DNA of 64,000 nucleotides, taken from the NCBI GenBank assembly GCA_000341795.1, contig AODO01000007.1, positions 1 to 64,000 of the forward strand. Reading direction: 5' to 3'. The notes beneath the pieces are model-generated. The model saw only the letters and a list, made by a program, of their open reading frames with translations, was not told where the DNA came from and searched no databases. The position numbers were made by a program, and so were the translations under genes. Each line of letters opens with the position of its first letter. Position 1 is the stretch's first letter. Positions 33,910 through 43,485 of the stretch are shown piece by piece. The stretch is from Rhodococcus triatomae BKS 15-14 (GTDB lineage Bacteria > Actinomycetota > Actinomycetes > Mycobacteriales > Mycobacteriaceae).

Positions 33910-35904
33910 TCATGCGGCACGTCCGATCTGGAGGTTGAGCCAGTCCGAAAGCCACTGAATGGCGTTGCGGCCGGCGTTGTCGACGACGAGGGCGTTGTAG
34001 TTGGTGTGGGCGCCGGAGGTGAAGAAGTCAGCGGCGGAAAGCCCTTCACCGACCAGGGAAACCAGGTCCTCGGTACCCTGGGACTGGGACAGCTTGGTCA
34101 GCGAACCCGACAGCTTCCTCAGGTCCAGGTTCTCGGCCTGAGTAGTGATGCTCGTCGAGACCGCATTGGCCTGCTTCCCGAGCAGTTCCGGCGAGGTCTT
34201 GGTGGCCCTACCGGTGAGGATGTTCACCGCCACCGACGCGAGATCAACACCGACCGGAAGGAGCCCGGTCATCGCTGCGCCGGCACCGAGCGGGTCGGGG
34301 AGCTGCCCGGGCGGAGGCAGCAGCTTCTCGACGGCGGTCCAGGCTATCTCTTGGATCTGGCCGACGATGTTGGCGAGCCGGATGACGTCGACGCCGCCCA
34401 GGATCGACGCCACGAGGGCGGCGATCTGGGTGCCACCGGAGGGGTCCGGGATGATCGCGAGCACCTGCGAGACCCACGTCAGGTCCACGGCCGCCGCCAT
34501 CTTCACCAGCGGAGCGAACTGGTTGTTGAGCTGGCCGGCGATCTCGTGTGCGCCGCGGGCATCGAGTGCGGCGACCTTCTGCGGCAGCAGAGTCAGGTTG
34601 TTCAGGATCCCCGGCATGTCGAGCGAGGTCACGCCGGTGACCACGTTCAGGACCTGGTTGACCACGACGGTCGGCTTGAGCACCGACAGCACGCTGGTGG
34701 CCGAGGTGAGGGCATCGGCGGGTGCCCCGCTGATCGGGGCGACCTGCCCGCCGAGTGTGTCCGCGGCCATCGCGAGTGTCTGCACCTCCGCCGAGGTCGA
34801 CGGCAGGTCGAGGGCGTCACCGCCGGTCAGCTTGTTCGCGGTGTTCGCGATCTTCGTGGCCGTGTCCAGCGCTCCGGTGAGGTCGGATTGTCCTGCCTTG
34901 GTGAGGACTTCGGAGGCAGCGTGCTCGGGCGTTCCTGTGGGGGCGGTGGCGAGTTGGCCGTTCGCGGCCGGGTTCGCGGCGCCGGAGTCGAGCAGGTCAA
35001 CCAGCGGCGCGACAGTCTGCGCAATGGATGTCGCAGTGGTGGCGACCTGCTTGATGTCGACGGTCGGTGCGGTGAGCTGCTGACCGAGCGTAGCCATGTC
35101 CGATCCGAGTGCGGGCAGGTCCGCGTCGGAGAAGTCCGACGTCAGCGCGGCGGCGAACTCGTTGTTGCCACCTACCGTTCCGTCCGCGGCAGTGCCACTG
35201 GGGCTCTTGCTCAGGATCGAGCCGAGGGAGCCGAGCAGCGGGCTCGCACCCTTCTCAATCGAGCAGTACAGGTCCCCCGGGTCGCAGATCGAGGCCACGC
35301 GACCGGAGAGCTTGCCCATCCCCTCCGGCCGCGGATCCGCAATCCCGGTCCTGGAGGTTCGCGGGCCCACGACAGCGGAACCTTTCGTGCCCGTGCCCGG
35401 GTCGGCAAGCAACCCCACTGCGAGAACCCGGCTCGAATCGATCGGTCCCTTGTCGTTGCCGATATCCGATGCGAGATCGCCCGCAGCATCGGCACCCTGC
35501 GAGTACCCGCTTATCGTGAATCTTGTTCTGGGGCAGAAGTTACCAACCTTCTCGAGCACCTGCTTGGCGCGGTTGACAGCGTCGGCTTTGCTGTCGGCGT
35601 AGGTATGTCCGTTGTCGAACGCGCGTGCCATATACGGCAGCGTGTAAATCTCTACACTGCGACCATGCTCGGCCTTCAGCGCGTCCGCGACGGGTTTGAG
35701 CATGCCAACCGGAGCACCAGGGTCGGCGCTCTCACTGGTCTCCCACGTCCCGGGGATGAACAAGCTGAACGTCGCCGCACAGTTCGTCGGCGCCGCGGCG
35801 GCGGTCACGGGCGCAGCGGCCATCGGGCCAACGCCGAACACGGCCGCGGTGGCGACCCATACGACCGCGCGGCACGCTCTCGAGTTTTCTGCGGGCATTT
35901 GCAC
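33910..35904 (-). CDS. Exported cutinase-family protein with long C-terminal extension
   Basis: The protein is about 664 aa. The signal peptide (RAVVWVATAAVFGVGPMAAAPVTAAAA) is followed by a cutinase/serine-esterase domain: IPGTWETSES, DNGHTYADSKADAVNRAKQVLE, the nucleophile motif G-Y-S-Q-G, CDPGDLYC (disulfide and acid). The remaining 450 or so residues are helical, Ala/Leu/Thr-rich with few charges and no domain I know. Standard cutinases are about 200-250 aa, so the extension is unusual. Related long cutinase-like proteins occur, as far as I recall, on Rhodococcus and Gordonia plasmids, and a role in altering the mycolic cell envelope during conjugation is conceivable. GTG 35904 or ATG 35898 may be the start. 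Confidence 0.85.
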   Translation of the reverse strand: MQMPAENSRACRAVVWVATAAVFGVGPMAAAPVTAAAAPTNCAATFSLFIPGTWETSESADPGAPVGMLKPVADALKAEHGRSVEIYTLPYMARAFDNGHTYADSKADAVNRAKQVLEKVGNFCPRTRFTISGYSQGADAAGDLASDIGNDKGPIDSSRVLAVGLLADPGTGTKGSAVVGPRTSRTGIADPRPEGMGKLSGRVASICDPGDLYCSIEKGASPLLGSLGSILSKSPSGTAADGTVGGNNEFAAALTSDFSDADLPALGSDMATLGQQLTAPTVDIKQVATTATSIAQTVAPLVDLLDSGAANPAANGQLATAPTGTPEHAASEVLTKAGQSDLTGALDTATKIANTANKLTGGDALDLPSTSAEVQTLAMAADTLGGQVAPISGAPADALTSATSVLSVLKPTVVVNQVLNVVTGVTSLDMPGILNNLTLLPQKVAALDARGAHEIAGQLNNQFAPLVKMAAAVDLTWVSQVLAIIPDPSGGTQIAALVASILGGVDVIRLANIVGQIQEIAWTAVEKLLPPPGQLPDPLGAGAAMTGLLPVGVDLASVAVNILTGRATKTSPELLGKQANAVSTSITTQAENLDLRKLSGSLTKLSQSQGTEDLVSLVGEGLSAADFFTSGAHTNYNALVVDNAGRNAIQWLSDWLNLQIGRAA

Positions 35905-36271
35905 CTCGATAGCCGAAGGGACACAGCCGCATAACCGTCACCCATTTCGAGGATTTACAGCAACGGGGTGCCCCATCCTTCCGGCCCGTTCGCACGGACA
36001 CGGATATGCCGCGCTCGTGCAGAAACGCGGGTTGCCGTCGCGGTGGACCTTGAGTTCGGACGCTTCTCCGGCCGCACCCGGGGAAGTCGATCGACAGCCT
36101 CCTCATCGACATACTCGGCGAGGCCGACGGCTACTGACCACGGCTACTGGGTTGGCGATGGTGTCGCTCACTCACGCGCCGCACAAGGCAGTCCCGTTCA
36201 ACAATGCGCAGCAGTGTCGGAGGCCGATAACACCCGGCTGGCAGTAGCGATGCAGTAGGGAAAGGAGAGAT

Positions 36272-36415
36272 ATGTACACCAGACCACAGACACCACACGC
36301 GCCCCAGGTAGCGCCGGAACTGCAGCCCATCGTGACCCTGATCTGGGGCATCGCGTACACAGCATGGACAGATCTCGGTGGAGATCCGTGGAGCTTTCCG
36401 TCGTTCGGAAGCTGA
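36272..36415 (+). CDS. 47-aa conserved-looking small protein, function unknown
   Basis: ATG start preceded by a near-perfect AAAGGAGAG ribosome site at 5-6 bases. The peptide is Pro-rich at the N-terminus (PQTPHAPQVAPELQP) and hydrophobic later (IVTLIWGIAYTAWTDLGGDP), ending in WSFPSFGS. The quality of the ribosome site is the main support. Confidence 0.6.
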   Translation: MYTRPQTPHAPQVAPELQPIVTLIWGIAYTAWTDLGGDPWSFPSFGS

Positions 36416-36602
36416 CCGCCACACCGGCACCTCACCGCGCCGTCATTCCGCTCTGCCGATCAGGTCAGTCGTGTCGATACGTCGGTCGTTCAGGACAGCC
36501 AGCTGAAGACAAGAGCACGTAGCTCCAGCTCGTGAGTGCGAGGCAAGATTCACCCGTGGATCCTGTGATCGAACGGGCAGAACATCCATCGCCTCAATAC
36601 AT

Positions 36603-36833
36603 TTGACGATCACCGCAGCACACAGTGTCGCAGACGCCCCTAAGTCAACCGGTACTCCAGAAACCGGAAGAGATCGACGGGATGACCTGAGCCAAGCTCA
36701 GTGCGGCTATATGAAACAGGTACTCCGGGACCATTGGGCAGCGTTACGACAATCGCCTCTGCCCCCAGAACCACTGGTCGGCCTCGGCCGAATAGCGGTC
36801 CCGCTCACAGGACGACAACAGGTAGCCACGTAG
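36603..36833 (+). CDS. Possible 76-aa hypothetical protein
   Basis: TTG start without a clear ribosome site; an internal ATG (M37) is an alternative. The C-terminal half (KQVLRDHWAALRQSPLPPEPL) looks protein-like. It ends 11 bases before the next gene start, which suggests a two-gene unit. Weak evidence. Confidence 0.3.
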   Translation: MTITAAHSVADAPKSTGTPETGRDRRDDLSQAQCGYMKQVLRDHWAALRQSPLPPEPLVGLGRIAVPLTGRQQVAT

Positions 36834-36844
36834 ATTTAGCCAAC

Positions 36845-37066
36845 ATGATCAGCAAAGGGCGCTATTCGGTCACGTTCGTGATCGAAGCGCAGGAAGACAC
36901 TCCCGCTGCGGAGATCGACCGCCGCGCCGAATCGGAATGGGATGCCCGGTTCGCCGCAACCCTCCATACCGGGCGGGTCCGGATCCCCCGCCCCATCTCG
37001 AGCCGGCCACACCCGACGGCCACCCGCACCGTCCTGCACACCTACGAAGGCGTCATGTGGGACTGA
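36845..37066 (+). CDS. 73-aa hypothetical protein
   Basis: ATG 36845 is chosen over an upstream in-frame start at 36701 because the sequence from here (MISKGRYSVTFVIEAQEDTP) has a regular strand-helix look with charged helices (AEIDRRAESEWDARFAATL). No family recognised. Confidence 0.5.
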   Translation: MISKGRYSVTFVIEAQEDTPAAEIDRRAESEWDARFAATLHTGRVRIPRPISSRPHPTATRTVLHTYEGVMWD

Positions 37067-37137
37067 GCCGAGCGCACAGTTGAAGCCACACCTGACCAGG
37101 CATGCGGGAAGACCGAACAGCTATACCGCAGCAGACC

Positions 37138-37500
37138 TCACCGTTGTGCGCCAGCAGAAGTGTTGTAGAGATCGATGATATGGGCCGAAATACGGCCCCG
37201 CGCCGACACCGAGTGCCCGTTGCGTTTCGCCCAGGCGCGGATCGCCGCGCTCTGCTCCCGATCGATCGGCGCAGCAGATCGACCCGACTTCACCGCAGCC
37301 GCTGGCCTGCTGCTCTGTCGACCTGTGGTGCGGCGGGCATGCGCCACCCACACAGCCATCTCCTCGCGGAACCTAGAAGCGTTGCCCGAGGACAGGTCGA
37401 TCTCATAAGAATTGCCGTCGACAGTGAAGACGACGGTTTCGTCGGCGAGCAATCCAGGATCTGTGTCGTCGACCAGTGTGACCGTGACTTGCCTCGCCAT
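37138..37500 (-). CDS. lsr2: Lsr2-family nucleoid-associated xenogeneic silencer
   Basis: This 120-aa protein has the two Lsr2 parts. The N-terminal dimerisation/oligomerisation domain ([32 protein letters not shown]) spans residues 1-55. After a basic linker comes the C-terminal DNA-binding domain [19 protein letters not shown], with the minor-groove R-G-R at 101-103. Lsr2 bridges AT-rich DNA and silences foreign genes, the actinobacterial analogue of H-NS. ATG 37500 has a GGGGAG ribosome site. On a plasmid it probably acts as a stealth protein that limits the cost of carriage and may also act on the AT-richer loci here. Confidence 0.93.
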   Translation of the reverse strand: MARQVTVTLVDDTDPGLLADETVVFTVDGNSYEIDLSSGNASRFREEMAVWVAHARRTTGRQSSRPAAAVKSGRSAAPIDREQSAAIRAWAKRNGHSVSARGRISAHIIDLYNTSAGAQR

Positions 37501-38683
37501 GTGACAACTCCCCTTCGGACTGAAATATCTGTGATCGGCAGAAACATCTGAGCAGCGCCAATTGTGCACCCAGTCGGCCTCGTCGCACACATCGGTTCCC
37601 GCTCACCGCCGCACAGACAGCGGCAACCGGCCACTGCAATCGAGAGTATTCGGGCGGAACAGGTTTCGGCCAGCAGGCTCGGACAACAGATCCGAGTAGG
37701 CGGACCGTTCGTCCACATCGCCCACTTCAACGGCCGCACAACCCGCTCGGGCCCGCATCATTCCCGAAGTTCGCTCCGCAGGAAAGCGTCTCACACCTCG
37801 GCGACATAAGAGCTTCCGAGGCAGAGTCGGTGAGACATGATGTCGGGACACTCTGTCCACTGTCTACTGAGACCGACCCCGTTACGTTGATTCACATCCG
37901 GGAATCCGCCCAAATCTCGACAGAGGACCGGACCTGAGGGTCCGCGACACCGTCATTTGCGCGACGCAAGGAGAAGCCGCCGGAAGTGCCGCTTGTTCTG
38001 CGCGAGCAGCTTCTAAAGCGCCTGTGTCCGTGGGCCTCCGCAAAGGCAGTTCACCTGATAGATCTGACGCAGATCCAGGAGGCCGACTACTAGAGTCGCC
38101 TCAGGTGCTCATTCGGCGTCCGCGGTTTACGGGCTATGTGAAGGTTAGACAGTGACCCTCACCCTTCCCCCGGGAGCGACATCTCCAGGTTCTACCGCGA
38201 TCACATCGGCCGCGCAGTGTCTGCTTGCGCCGTTCGTGCCGCCTGCTGCCCGCGATGCGGCGTGATGTTGCCCCCCCTGCGAAGCCCCAGTCCAGAAGAA
38301 CGCTGAAGGTTTCGACATCGCCTTCCTGGGGCAGCACAGCAGGAGGCTGGCCGGGCTGCGTGCGAACGTCACCGCGTATGTGACTACCCTGGCGCATGGT
38401 CGGCGCCGGTGAGTGTATGGCGTGCACACGCACCGGATAGCACGGCGCCATCCGGGCCGGAGGCGGTGAGTGAATCGCTGATAGTCGAGGCAACGATCGG
38501 AATCGGGTGCGTCTTCCCCTCCGGATGTATGCCGCCAGCCTTAGATGATCGCAGGTGCTGCCGTCTGCATTCATCCGCGTGACCGCCATGTTCGATCCCC
38601 CGGTTCACGGATCGACGCGACGACGCACAGGTGATGGTCGTCTCTCGACAGGATCGGGCTGGTGGACGTACCCTTGGCCTGAG
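37501..38683. other. 1.2-kb interval without a supported gene
   Basis: Open frames here lack ribosome sites and familiar motifs on both strands. A minus-strand stretch ending near 38150 (VIAVEPGDVAPGGRVRVTV) may be a coding fragment, but no start was found. It may be eroded DNA between Lsr2 and the toxin-antitoxin operon. Confidence 0.4.
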
Positions 38684-38700
38684 TGATTCATTTTGAATCA
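38684..38700. promoter_or_regulatory. Palindromic operator of the toxin-antitoxin operon
   Basis: TGATTCA-TTT-TGAATCA is a perfect 7-bp inverted repeat with a 3-bp spacer, 17 bases before the antitoxin start. It is well placed for autoregulation by the HTH antitoxin. Confidence 0.75.
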
Positions 38701-38716
38701 GAGAGAGGTGGGTTAG

Positions 38717-39187
38717 ATGACGATCACCGACACCCGCGCCAAGCAGGACCTGATCCGCACCGCAGCCCGCAGCCGCGTCGACGACCGCGAACTCAACCGC
38801 GCCATCTACCGCGCATCCCAGGACGCCCAACTCTCGCAGCGCCAGATAAGCGTCATCATCGGCAAGCCGTCACAGGCCACTATCCAACGGATCCTGGCCC
38901 GCTTCGCCGAAGACCCCTCGCTACTCGACGAGACACCCGCCGAGGTCATCGACAAGCGCACCGCCGGCCTGATCGACGACGACACCATGATGGACAGGCT
39001 CCTGAACTGGAAGTACACGTTCGGTCACGTGCCGCACGTCGATGATGTGTCCACCGACGCCTACAGTTCCGGCGACTGGGACGACATCGAACAGGCCTAC
39101 TACCTCGACCGGCTCTCCAACGACGAGTTCGCTCGACTCGTCGAGCGACACAAGACGAGCCTCCAGCGAGCGGCCCGCACTCAGTGA
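38717..39187 (+). CDS. HTH antitoxin-like protein of a zeta-toxin module
   Basis: This 156-aa protein has a helix-turn-helix in its first half (RAIYRASQDAQLSQRQISVIIGKPSQATIQRILARF). An acidic C-terminal half follows (DDDTMMDRLLNWKYTFGHVPHVDD, SSGDWDDIEQAYYLDRLSNDEFARLVERH). It does not look like the classical small epsilon antitoxin. The GTGA overlap with the toxin gene indicates tight coupling. It likely neutralises the toxin with its acidic half and represses the operon through the palindrome at 38684-38700. Confidence 0.82.
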   Translation: MTITDTRAKQDLIRTAARSRVDDRELNRAIYRASQDAQLSQRQISVIIGKPSQATIQRILARFAEDPSLLDETPAEVIDKRTAGLIDDDTMMDRLLNWKYTFGHVPHVDDVSTDAYSSGDWDDIEQAYYLDRLSNDEFARLVERHKTSLQRAARTQ

Positions 39188-40041
39188 CCGACGACCTCCA
39201 CTCGCGGGGCCTGATCGCCGACCAACTCGCCGCCCTGTCCACCCCGGGGCAGCCCCTGCACACCGACGCCGACCACAACACCAGCCTCCTCTACGCCGGA
39301 GACATCAGCCGCTTCGCGTTCCGCAAACGCGTCATCTCCGCCTACCTCGAACGCGAGAACCCGGCCAGAGGAGGGGTGACCGCGATCGTCTCGGCGGGCA
39401 GCCCCGGATCAGGTAAAACCACAGCACTCCGTGACCACGTCCCCGACCTGAACGACTACCGCATCCTCGACCCGGACATCATCAAAGACGACCTGATCGA
39501 GCAAGCCCTCCACGACGGTCTCTACGACGACCTCCTCGCCCGCATCCTCGACGACGGACACCCTCTCGCGCCACGTGAGCTGGCCTCGCTCGTCCACCGC
39601 GAATCGACCCAGCTGATCGACCAGATCCGCCGCATCTGCATCTCGCGCCGCGAGAACATAGTGGTCGAGGGAACGCTCACCTGGAAGGGCCTGGCACCGA
39701 AGCTCGTCGCCGAGTTCACCGAAGGCGAGTACCAACACGTAGAGGTCATGGCCATCGAAGCCGACCGCGCCACCGCCCACGAACGGGCCCTCTCACGCTG
39801 GTGGTCAGGCCGCCAAGAGTGGATCGCCGGCATAGACCGGCTCGGCGGCCGATTCACACCGCCAGCAGCGATCGACATCTGCTACACCGACGCCGCTCAG
39901 TCGCTGTGCACTCAACACGCTGTCGAACTCGAAGAACTGGCGTCGGTGACGATCAGCCACACCCGTGTAACTGTGCTGCGACGCGACACCAGTGGCCGGC
40001 TCATCACGGTCCTGGAACGTAGGCACCCCCGAAACCGGTGA
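39184..40041 (+). CDS. Zeta-toxin family kinase
   Basis: This 285-aa protein has the zeta-toxin P-loop SAGSPGSGKTTALRDHV (residues 70-86), then DYRILDPDIIKDDLIEQAL (the conserved Asp-x-Asp/substrate region) and the helical continuation ISRRENIVVEGTLTWKG. Zeta toxins phosphorylate UDP-N-acetylglucosamine and block wall synthesis. GTG start overlapping the antitoxin stop. The module probably stabilises the plasmid by post-segregational killing. Confidence 0.85.
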   Translation: MTDDLHSRGLIADQLAALSTPGQPLHTDADHNTSLLYAGDISRFAFRKRVISAYLERENPARGGVTAIVSAGSPGSGKTTALRDHVPDLNDYRILDPDIIKDDLIEQALHDGLYDDLLARILDDGHPLAPRELASLVHRESTQLIDQIRRICISRRENIVVEGTLTWKGLAPKLVAEFTEGEYQHVEVMAIEADRATAHERALSRWWSGRQEWIAGIDRLGGRFTPPAAIDICYTDAAQSLCTQHAVELEELASVTISHTRVTVLRRDTSGRLITVLERRHPRNR

Positions 40042-40185
40042 ATCCGTCGGCGAAGATGCGACGAAGGCACGCCCCCGTCCAGGTCAGGTCAGGCCGAACC
40101 CGCACCTGACGAGCACGTATCGGCGGCCGCGCCGTCGACGCTGACCGACAACGAACGGTGGCAACAGGCCCGGCACCTCAGGACC

Positions 40186-40395
40186 TCAGCCGTCGGAGTC
40201 GAACGCCGGATCGGCACCAACGTTTAGGTCTAAGAACACCCGCTCGAGGGTGACACTGATCCCGACCGCACTGGCGAGCAACGACATTCGATCATCAAGG
40301 GCGGAACTCGAACATGCGGTGAGGCTGATAGCCGTCGACCATCCCGATAGATCGCCCAGCGCCGTCGGCGACGGTGTGCCGGTAGACAGCAACAA
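40186..40395 (-). CDS. Possible 69-aa hypothetical protein
   Basis: A minus-strand frame with GC-rich third positions (LDDRMSLLASAVGISVTLERVFLDLNVG) from a TTG start without a clear ribosome site. No family recognised; could be chance. Confidence 0.25.
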   Translation of the reverse strand: MLLSTGTPSPTALGDLSGWSTAISLTACSSSALDDRMSLLASAVGISVTLERVFLDLNVGADPAFDSDG

Positions 40396-41005
40396 CTGAT
40401 ACCAGCGGGTCCAGCACTGTGTCAGTGACGATGACGACGGGGAACCCGTCCCCGACTTCCTGAGGTCACCACGATCCCGCCCGGAGGATCGTGTCAGGTG
40501 GTCCGACTACTGTCCGACGTAGCGGCGGGCAGTGGGCCGCTTCCTCACCTGGCTGATTCGGCTCGACCGGTGGTCGAGGCGGATCCGGATTCGGATGGCC
40601 TCAGCCGTCCGGGTTCGTGGATCGGCCCACTGCCCGAACCGGATTCACGGATTCCCGACGGCGGACCTCCGCTCCCCTACTCTGCGAGGCGGACAGCAGC
40701 CGCAGGACACGCCTGGTCGTCGAGCGACACCGTCCGTTGGCAGCGGGGTCGTGAGAAGCTGCCTTGGCATATTCGGCTCCCGCCTGTGAACCTCACCCAG
40801 GCACTCAATGCCTGACACATCGAGGGCGAGGGCTTCGACCCCGGACCCACAGCGACACACCGTGCACCCGACTGGACGAGCACGACTACTCACCGATTCG
40901 GGCAAGGCTTCAGGTATTTCCACCCGTGTCGATGAGCCAACCTACGTTGAGGATGGAACTCGCCACATGACCGGATCACCAGGAGGCGAGAGAACGGACC
41001 GCATC
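40396..41005. other. Interval without a supported gene
   Basis: Two overlapping plus-strand open frames (about 40500-40815) compete for the same DNA, and neither has a ribosome site or known motif, so I call neither. Confidence 0.4.
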
Positions 41006-41146
41006 ATGACCGTCGACGACCCCATCGCAGATCAGAACTCAGACCGCCAGCAAGAAGGCATGATCTGGCGAGATACGCTCGCAGCCTGCACCGTAGCCGC
41101 CGCCGCATGGGCGCTGTACTACCTCTGCCTGTGGCTGTCCCTGTAA
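41006..41146 (+). CDS. 46-aa single-helix membrane peptide, function unknown
   Basis: ATG 41006 gives M-T-V-D-D-P-I-A-D-Q followed by a transmembrane segment (TLAACTVAAAAWALYYLCLWL) at the very C-terminus. An in-frame ATG at 40968 gives a slightly longer form. AGGAGG stands at 40980-40985, rather far upstream. Small tail-anchored peptides are common on actinobacterial plasmids. Confidence 0.45.
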   Translation: MTVDDPIADQNSDRQQEGMIWRDTLAACTVAAAAWALYYLCLWLSL

Positions 41147-41321
41147 CTCTGCAACACCGGCCCGCACCACTTCCCCAAGCACCCGATCGGTCTCGCACTC
41201 GCGAGTCACATGGGCCAGAAGCTACGTTCACTGCCGCGTTGCATCTATGCCCCTCCGGGAGCGACGCAGGCCCGTCTGCCCCCCTCATCCGACGGGCCAC
41301 CCAAACGACACGGAGGCTCGA

Positions 41322-41525
41322 ATGCGACTTCCACTGTGGATCGGCGGCCCGATCGTCATAGGGCTCGCGGCCGCCGACGCAGCCATCGAACTGCAGGCCC
41401 GTGCCATCGGGGCGCTCACCCGCGCCATGTTCAAGGCCATGGCCGACGATGTCACTGTTGACCTCACCCTTTTGCCCATCGATCACGCTCCGGTTGAGCG
41501 CCAGAGCACGGAGGCGAGTCGATGA
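41322..41525 (+). CDS. 67-aa hypothetical protein with N-terminal hydrophobic segment
   Basis: ATG 41322 has a good GGAGG at 41312-41316. The N-terminus (RLPLWIGGPIVIGLAAADAAI) may be a membrane anchor, and the rest is an amphipathic helix (LQARAIGALTRAMFKAMADD). No family recognised. Confidence 0.5.
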   Translation: MRLPLWIGGPIVIGLAAADAAIELQARAIGALTRAMFKAMADDVTVDLTLLPIDHAPVERQSTEASR

Positions 41526-42189
41526 CGTCCCCATACTCGCGGCGGCAGAAGCGTCCGGTGGCCGCGACAGGGAACTACATCTAAACCTTGGCCACCTCGT
41601 CTGCGCTGCCGACGACCGATCGACGAATTCGTCTCATTACCAACTTACTTCGATTTCACATCGCCATCGTGTATGCGCCGATCCCGTCTTCGAGCGCGCC
41701 GACTCCGGCACCCCAAAGGCTTACGCGTCAACGAAACACCGCTCAACGGTTGGGCGAGCCGGCCCACGACGATGCCGATAGATACGGACAATGCAGTCAA
41801 CGCCAGCCACGCCCTCGACCACGCCCAGCCTCCACCGTCGACGCCGAGCCCGTGTAGCCGTGCCCAAGGAAAGCCCGGATCCCCGTGCACGAATCCCGAT
41901 GACGCGGGGGCTGCCGAGCTGCATCATCAGTCGTCTCACTGTTGGCGACGGGGCAGCATTGCCGCACTATCTCATTTCATCGTCGCCTCATCGTCGCCTC
42001 ATTGTCGCCTCATCGCTGTCCTCCACCCACCAGACCTTGGCCAGGATTGAGAGTCAGAGCGATCCGCTCCCTCAACAGGGCGTGCACCGCCGCCGGGGCT
42101 CGTCCGCCACTATTGTCGGATGCCCCCGCTACGGTGCCGCGCAGGCCGGCCAACCCTTTGCAGGCCACCGCGATGAGAGGACCCACCAG
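41526..42189. other. Non-coding interval before the IHF-type gene
   Basis: It contains a short tandem repeat at 41977-42009 and the probable promoter of the IHF-type gene. No convincing gene otherwise. Confidence 0.4.
41977..42009. repeat. 11-bp tandem repeat, three copies
   Basis: TCATCGTCGCC twice, then TCATTGTCGCC, in direct tandem, followed by the partial copy TCATCGCTG. It lies about 180 bases upstream of the IHF-type gene. Confidence 0.8.
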
Positions 42190-42501
42190 ATGGCAGTACC
42201 CACCCTCACCCCCGAGCAGCGCGCAGTTGCGCTCGAAAAGGCGGCCGCCGCACGCCGCGCACGTTCTCAGCTCCGCGAGGCACTGAAGGCTGGAACCACC
42301 ACTGTCAGCGACGTGGTAAATGGAGCTGATGCCGATGAACTCTTGGCCCGCACAAAAGTGCTGTACGTCATCGAATCCCTCCCTGGCATCGGCAAAGTCA
42401 CCGCCCGCGAGATCCTCGCCGATCTCGGAGTTCCGGAGACGCGCCGAGTAGGTGGTTTGGGCGCCCGCCAGCGCGCGGAGCTGCTTAGCCGCCTGACCTG
42501 A
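42190..42501 (+). CDS. mihF: Actinobacterial integration host factor (mIHF/sIHF) family protein
   Basis: This 103-aa protein matches the actinobacterial IHF family, which binds and bends DNA without sequence similarity to proteobacterial IHF. A long N-terminal helix (TPEQRAVALEKAAAARRARSQLREALKAG) precedes the helix-two-turn-helix motif VIESLPGIGKVTAREILADLGV and the basic end RRVGGLGARQRAELL. The length equals the chromosomal proteins. GAGAGGA ribosome site at 42174-42180. As a plasmid copy next to Lsr2 it probably helps shape or replicate the replicon. Confidence 0.92.
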   Translation: MAVPTLTPEQRAVALEKAAAARRARSQLREALKAGTTTVSDVVNGADADELLARTKVLYVIESLPGIGKVTAREILADLGVPETRRVGGLGARQRAELLSRLT

Positions 42502-42731
42502 CAGGCTCCGACCGGGGTGCAGCGGGCGAGGGGGAACGTCCTGCAGCGCCCCGGCGGCCGAGTCCAGGATGACCTGGTTGGTAACCCTCAAGAGAACCGC
42601 GTCAGGCACTGCGGCATCGGTGTCCACGCCACGACTGGCCTGCAGATTCGGCGTCCCCAACCCCAATCCCGCATAGCGATCAGTAGCCGTCGCGATGCGG
42701 CCCGGTCACCATCCCTGTTGGCAGGGGTAAT

Positions 42732-43265
42732 TCATCTGCATCTCCCCACTGGTGGGAGCTTCCCCGCATGCCATCCCGCATCGCTTGTAGCCGCTGACCA
42801 TGCCATCCCCGTCGCGATCTCGGCTGGGATGGCATGGGTACCCAGAGGTCCCTTGCCCGGGTTCCTCGCGGTATTCGGGCAGGCGGGATCGGTCGAGGAG
42901 TAGGTGTCGTCGGGGGAGAACGCCACTCCCCCGTTGTCGTAATACTGGAGAGCTAGCGCTGCTCGTGCCGTGTCGCAGGATGGCTTGTAACCGGTGGTGC
43001 CGCCGGCCTACAACGCCGTCCCCGACCGGTACACGGTGGGGTCGCCGCACTTGAAGATGATCGGTTGCTCAGCTGTCGGCTCGGCAAGCGTCAGCGATGG
43101 TGGTTCGGGCATGGCTATTCTCTTCGCGCCGTTATTTGCGTTGGGTGAGACTGGTTCTCCGATAGGTGTCATTGCTACAGCTTCGCCACGGTCAGCCACA
43201 CCGAGCGCGACGGCCGCGAGCCACACACCGAGTCCTGGGCATCCTGATCGGCCTCCCAACACAAT
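42732..43265 (-). pseudogene. Small exported protein gene interrupted by an in-frame amber codon
   Basis: From GTG 43265 (or TTG 43262) the minus strand encodes a signal-peptide-like N-terminus (LGVWLAAVALGVADRGEAVA) and continues to CGDPTVYRSGTAL. There a TAG (43008-43010) interrupts it. The same frame continues without pause through AGGTTGYKPSCDTARAALAL and YSSTDPACPNTARNPGKGPL to a stop at 42732. Conserved-looking Cys residues lie on both sides. Either the gene is newly inactivated by a single point mutation or the codon is read through. Function unknown. Confidence 0.6.
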
Positions 43266-43485
43266 GCCGACCGATGCGACAGCAGCTTGCTAAGCGAGGT
43301 ACATAGCGATGATGATCTCCACGTTTCGGTGCGACCACGCCGGCGGTACCTGCTGGGTCGCTTGTTAGCCTTAGAAGAACTGACCGGTCAGGACCCGTAC
43401 TCGGCGACCGTGATAGTCCACTTCCCAGCCATGACCAAGCCACCGTCGATCTAAGTGCCCACGCCGGTTTCGCCTCGCGCTCAGC

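Noticed and set aside
33484-35934. An 816-codon plus-strand open frame
   Set aside because: It is the antisense shadow of the cutinase-like gene; it is rich in Arg/Gly with no domains and has no ribosome site.
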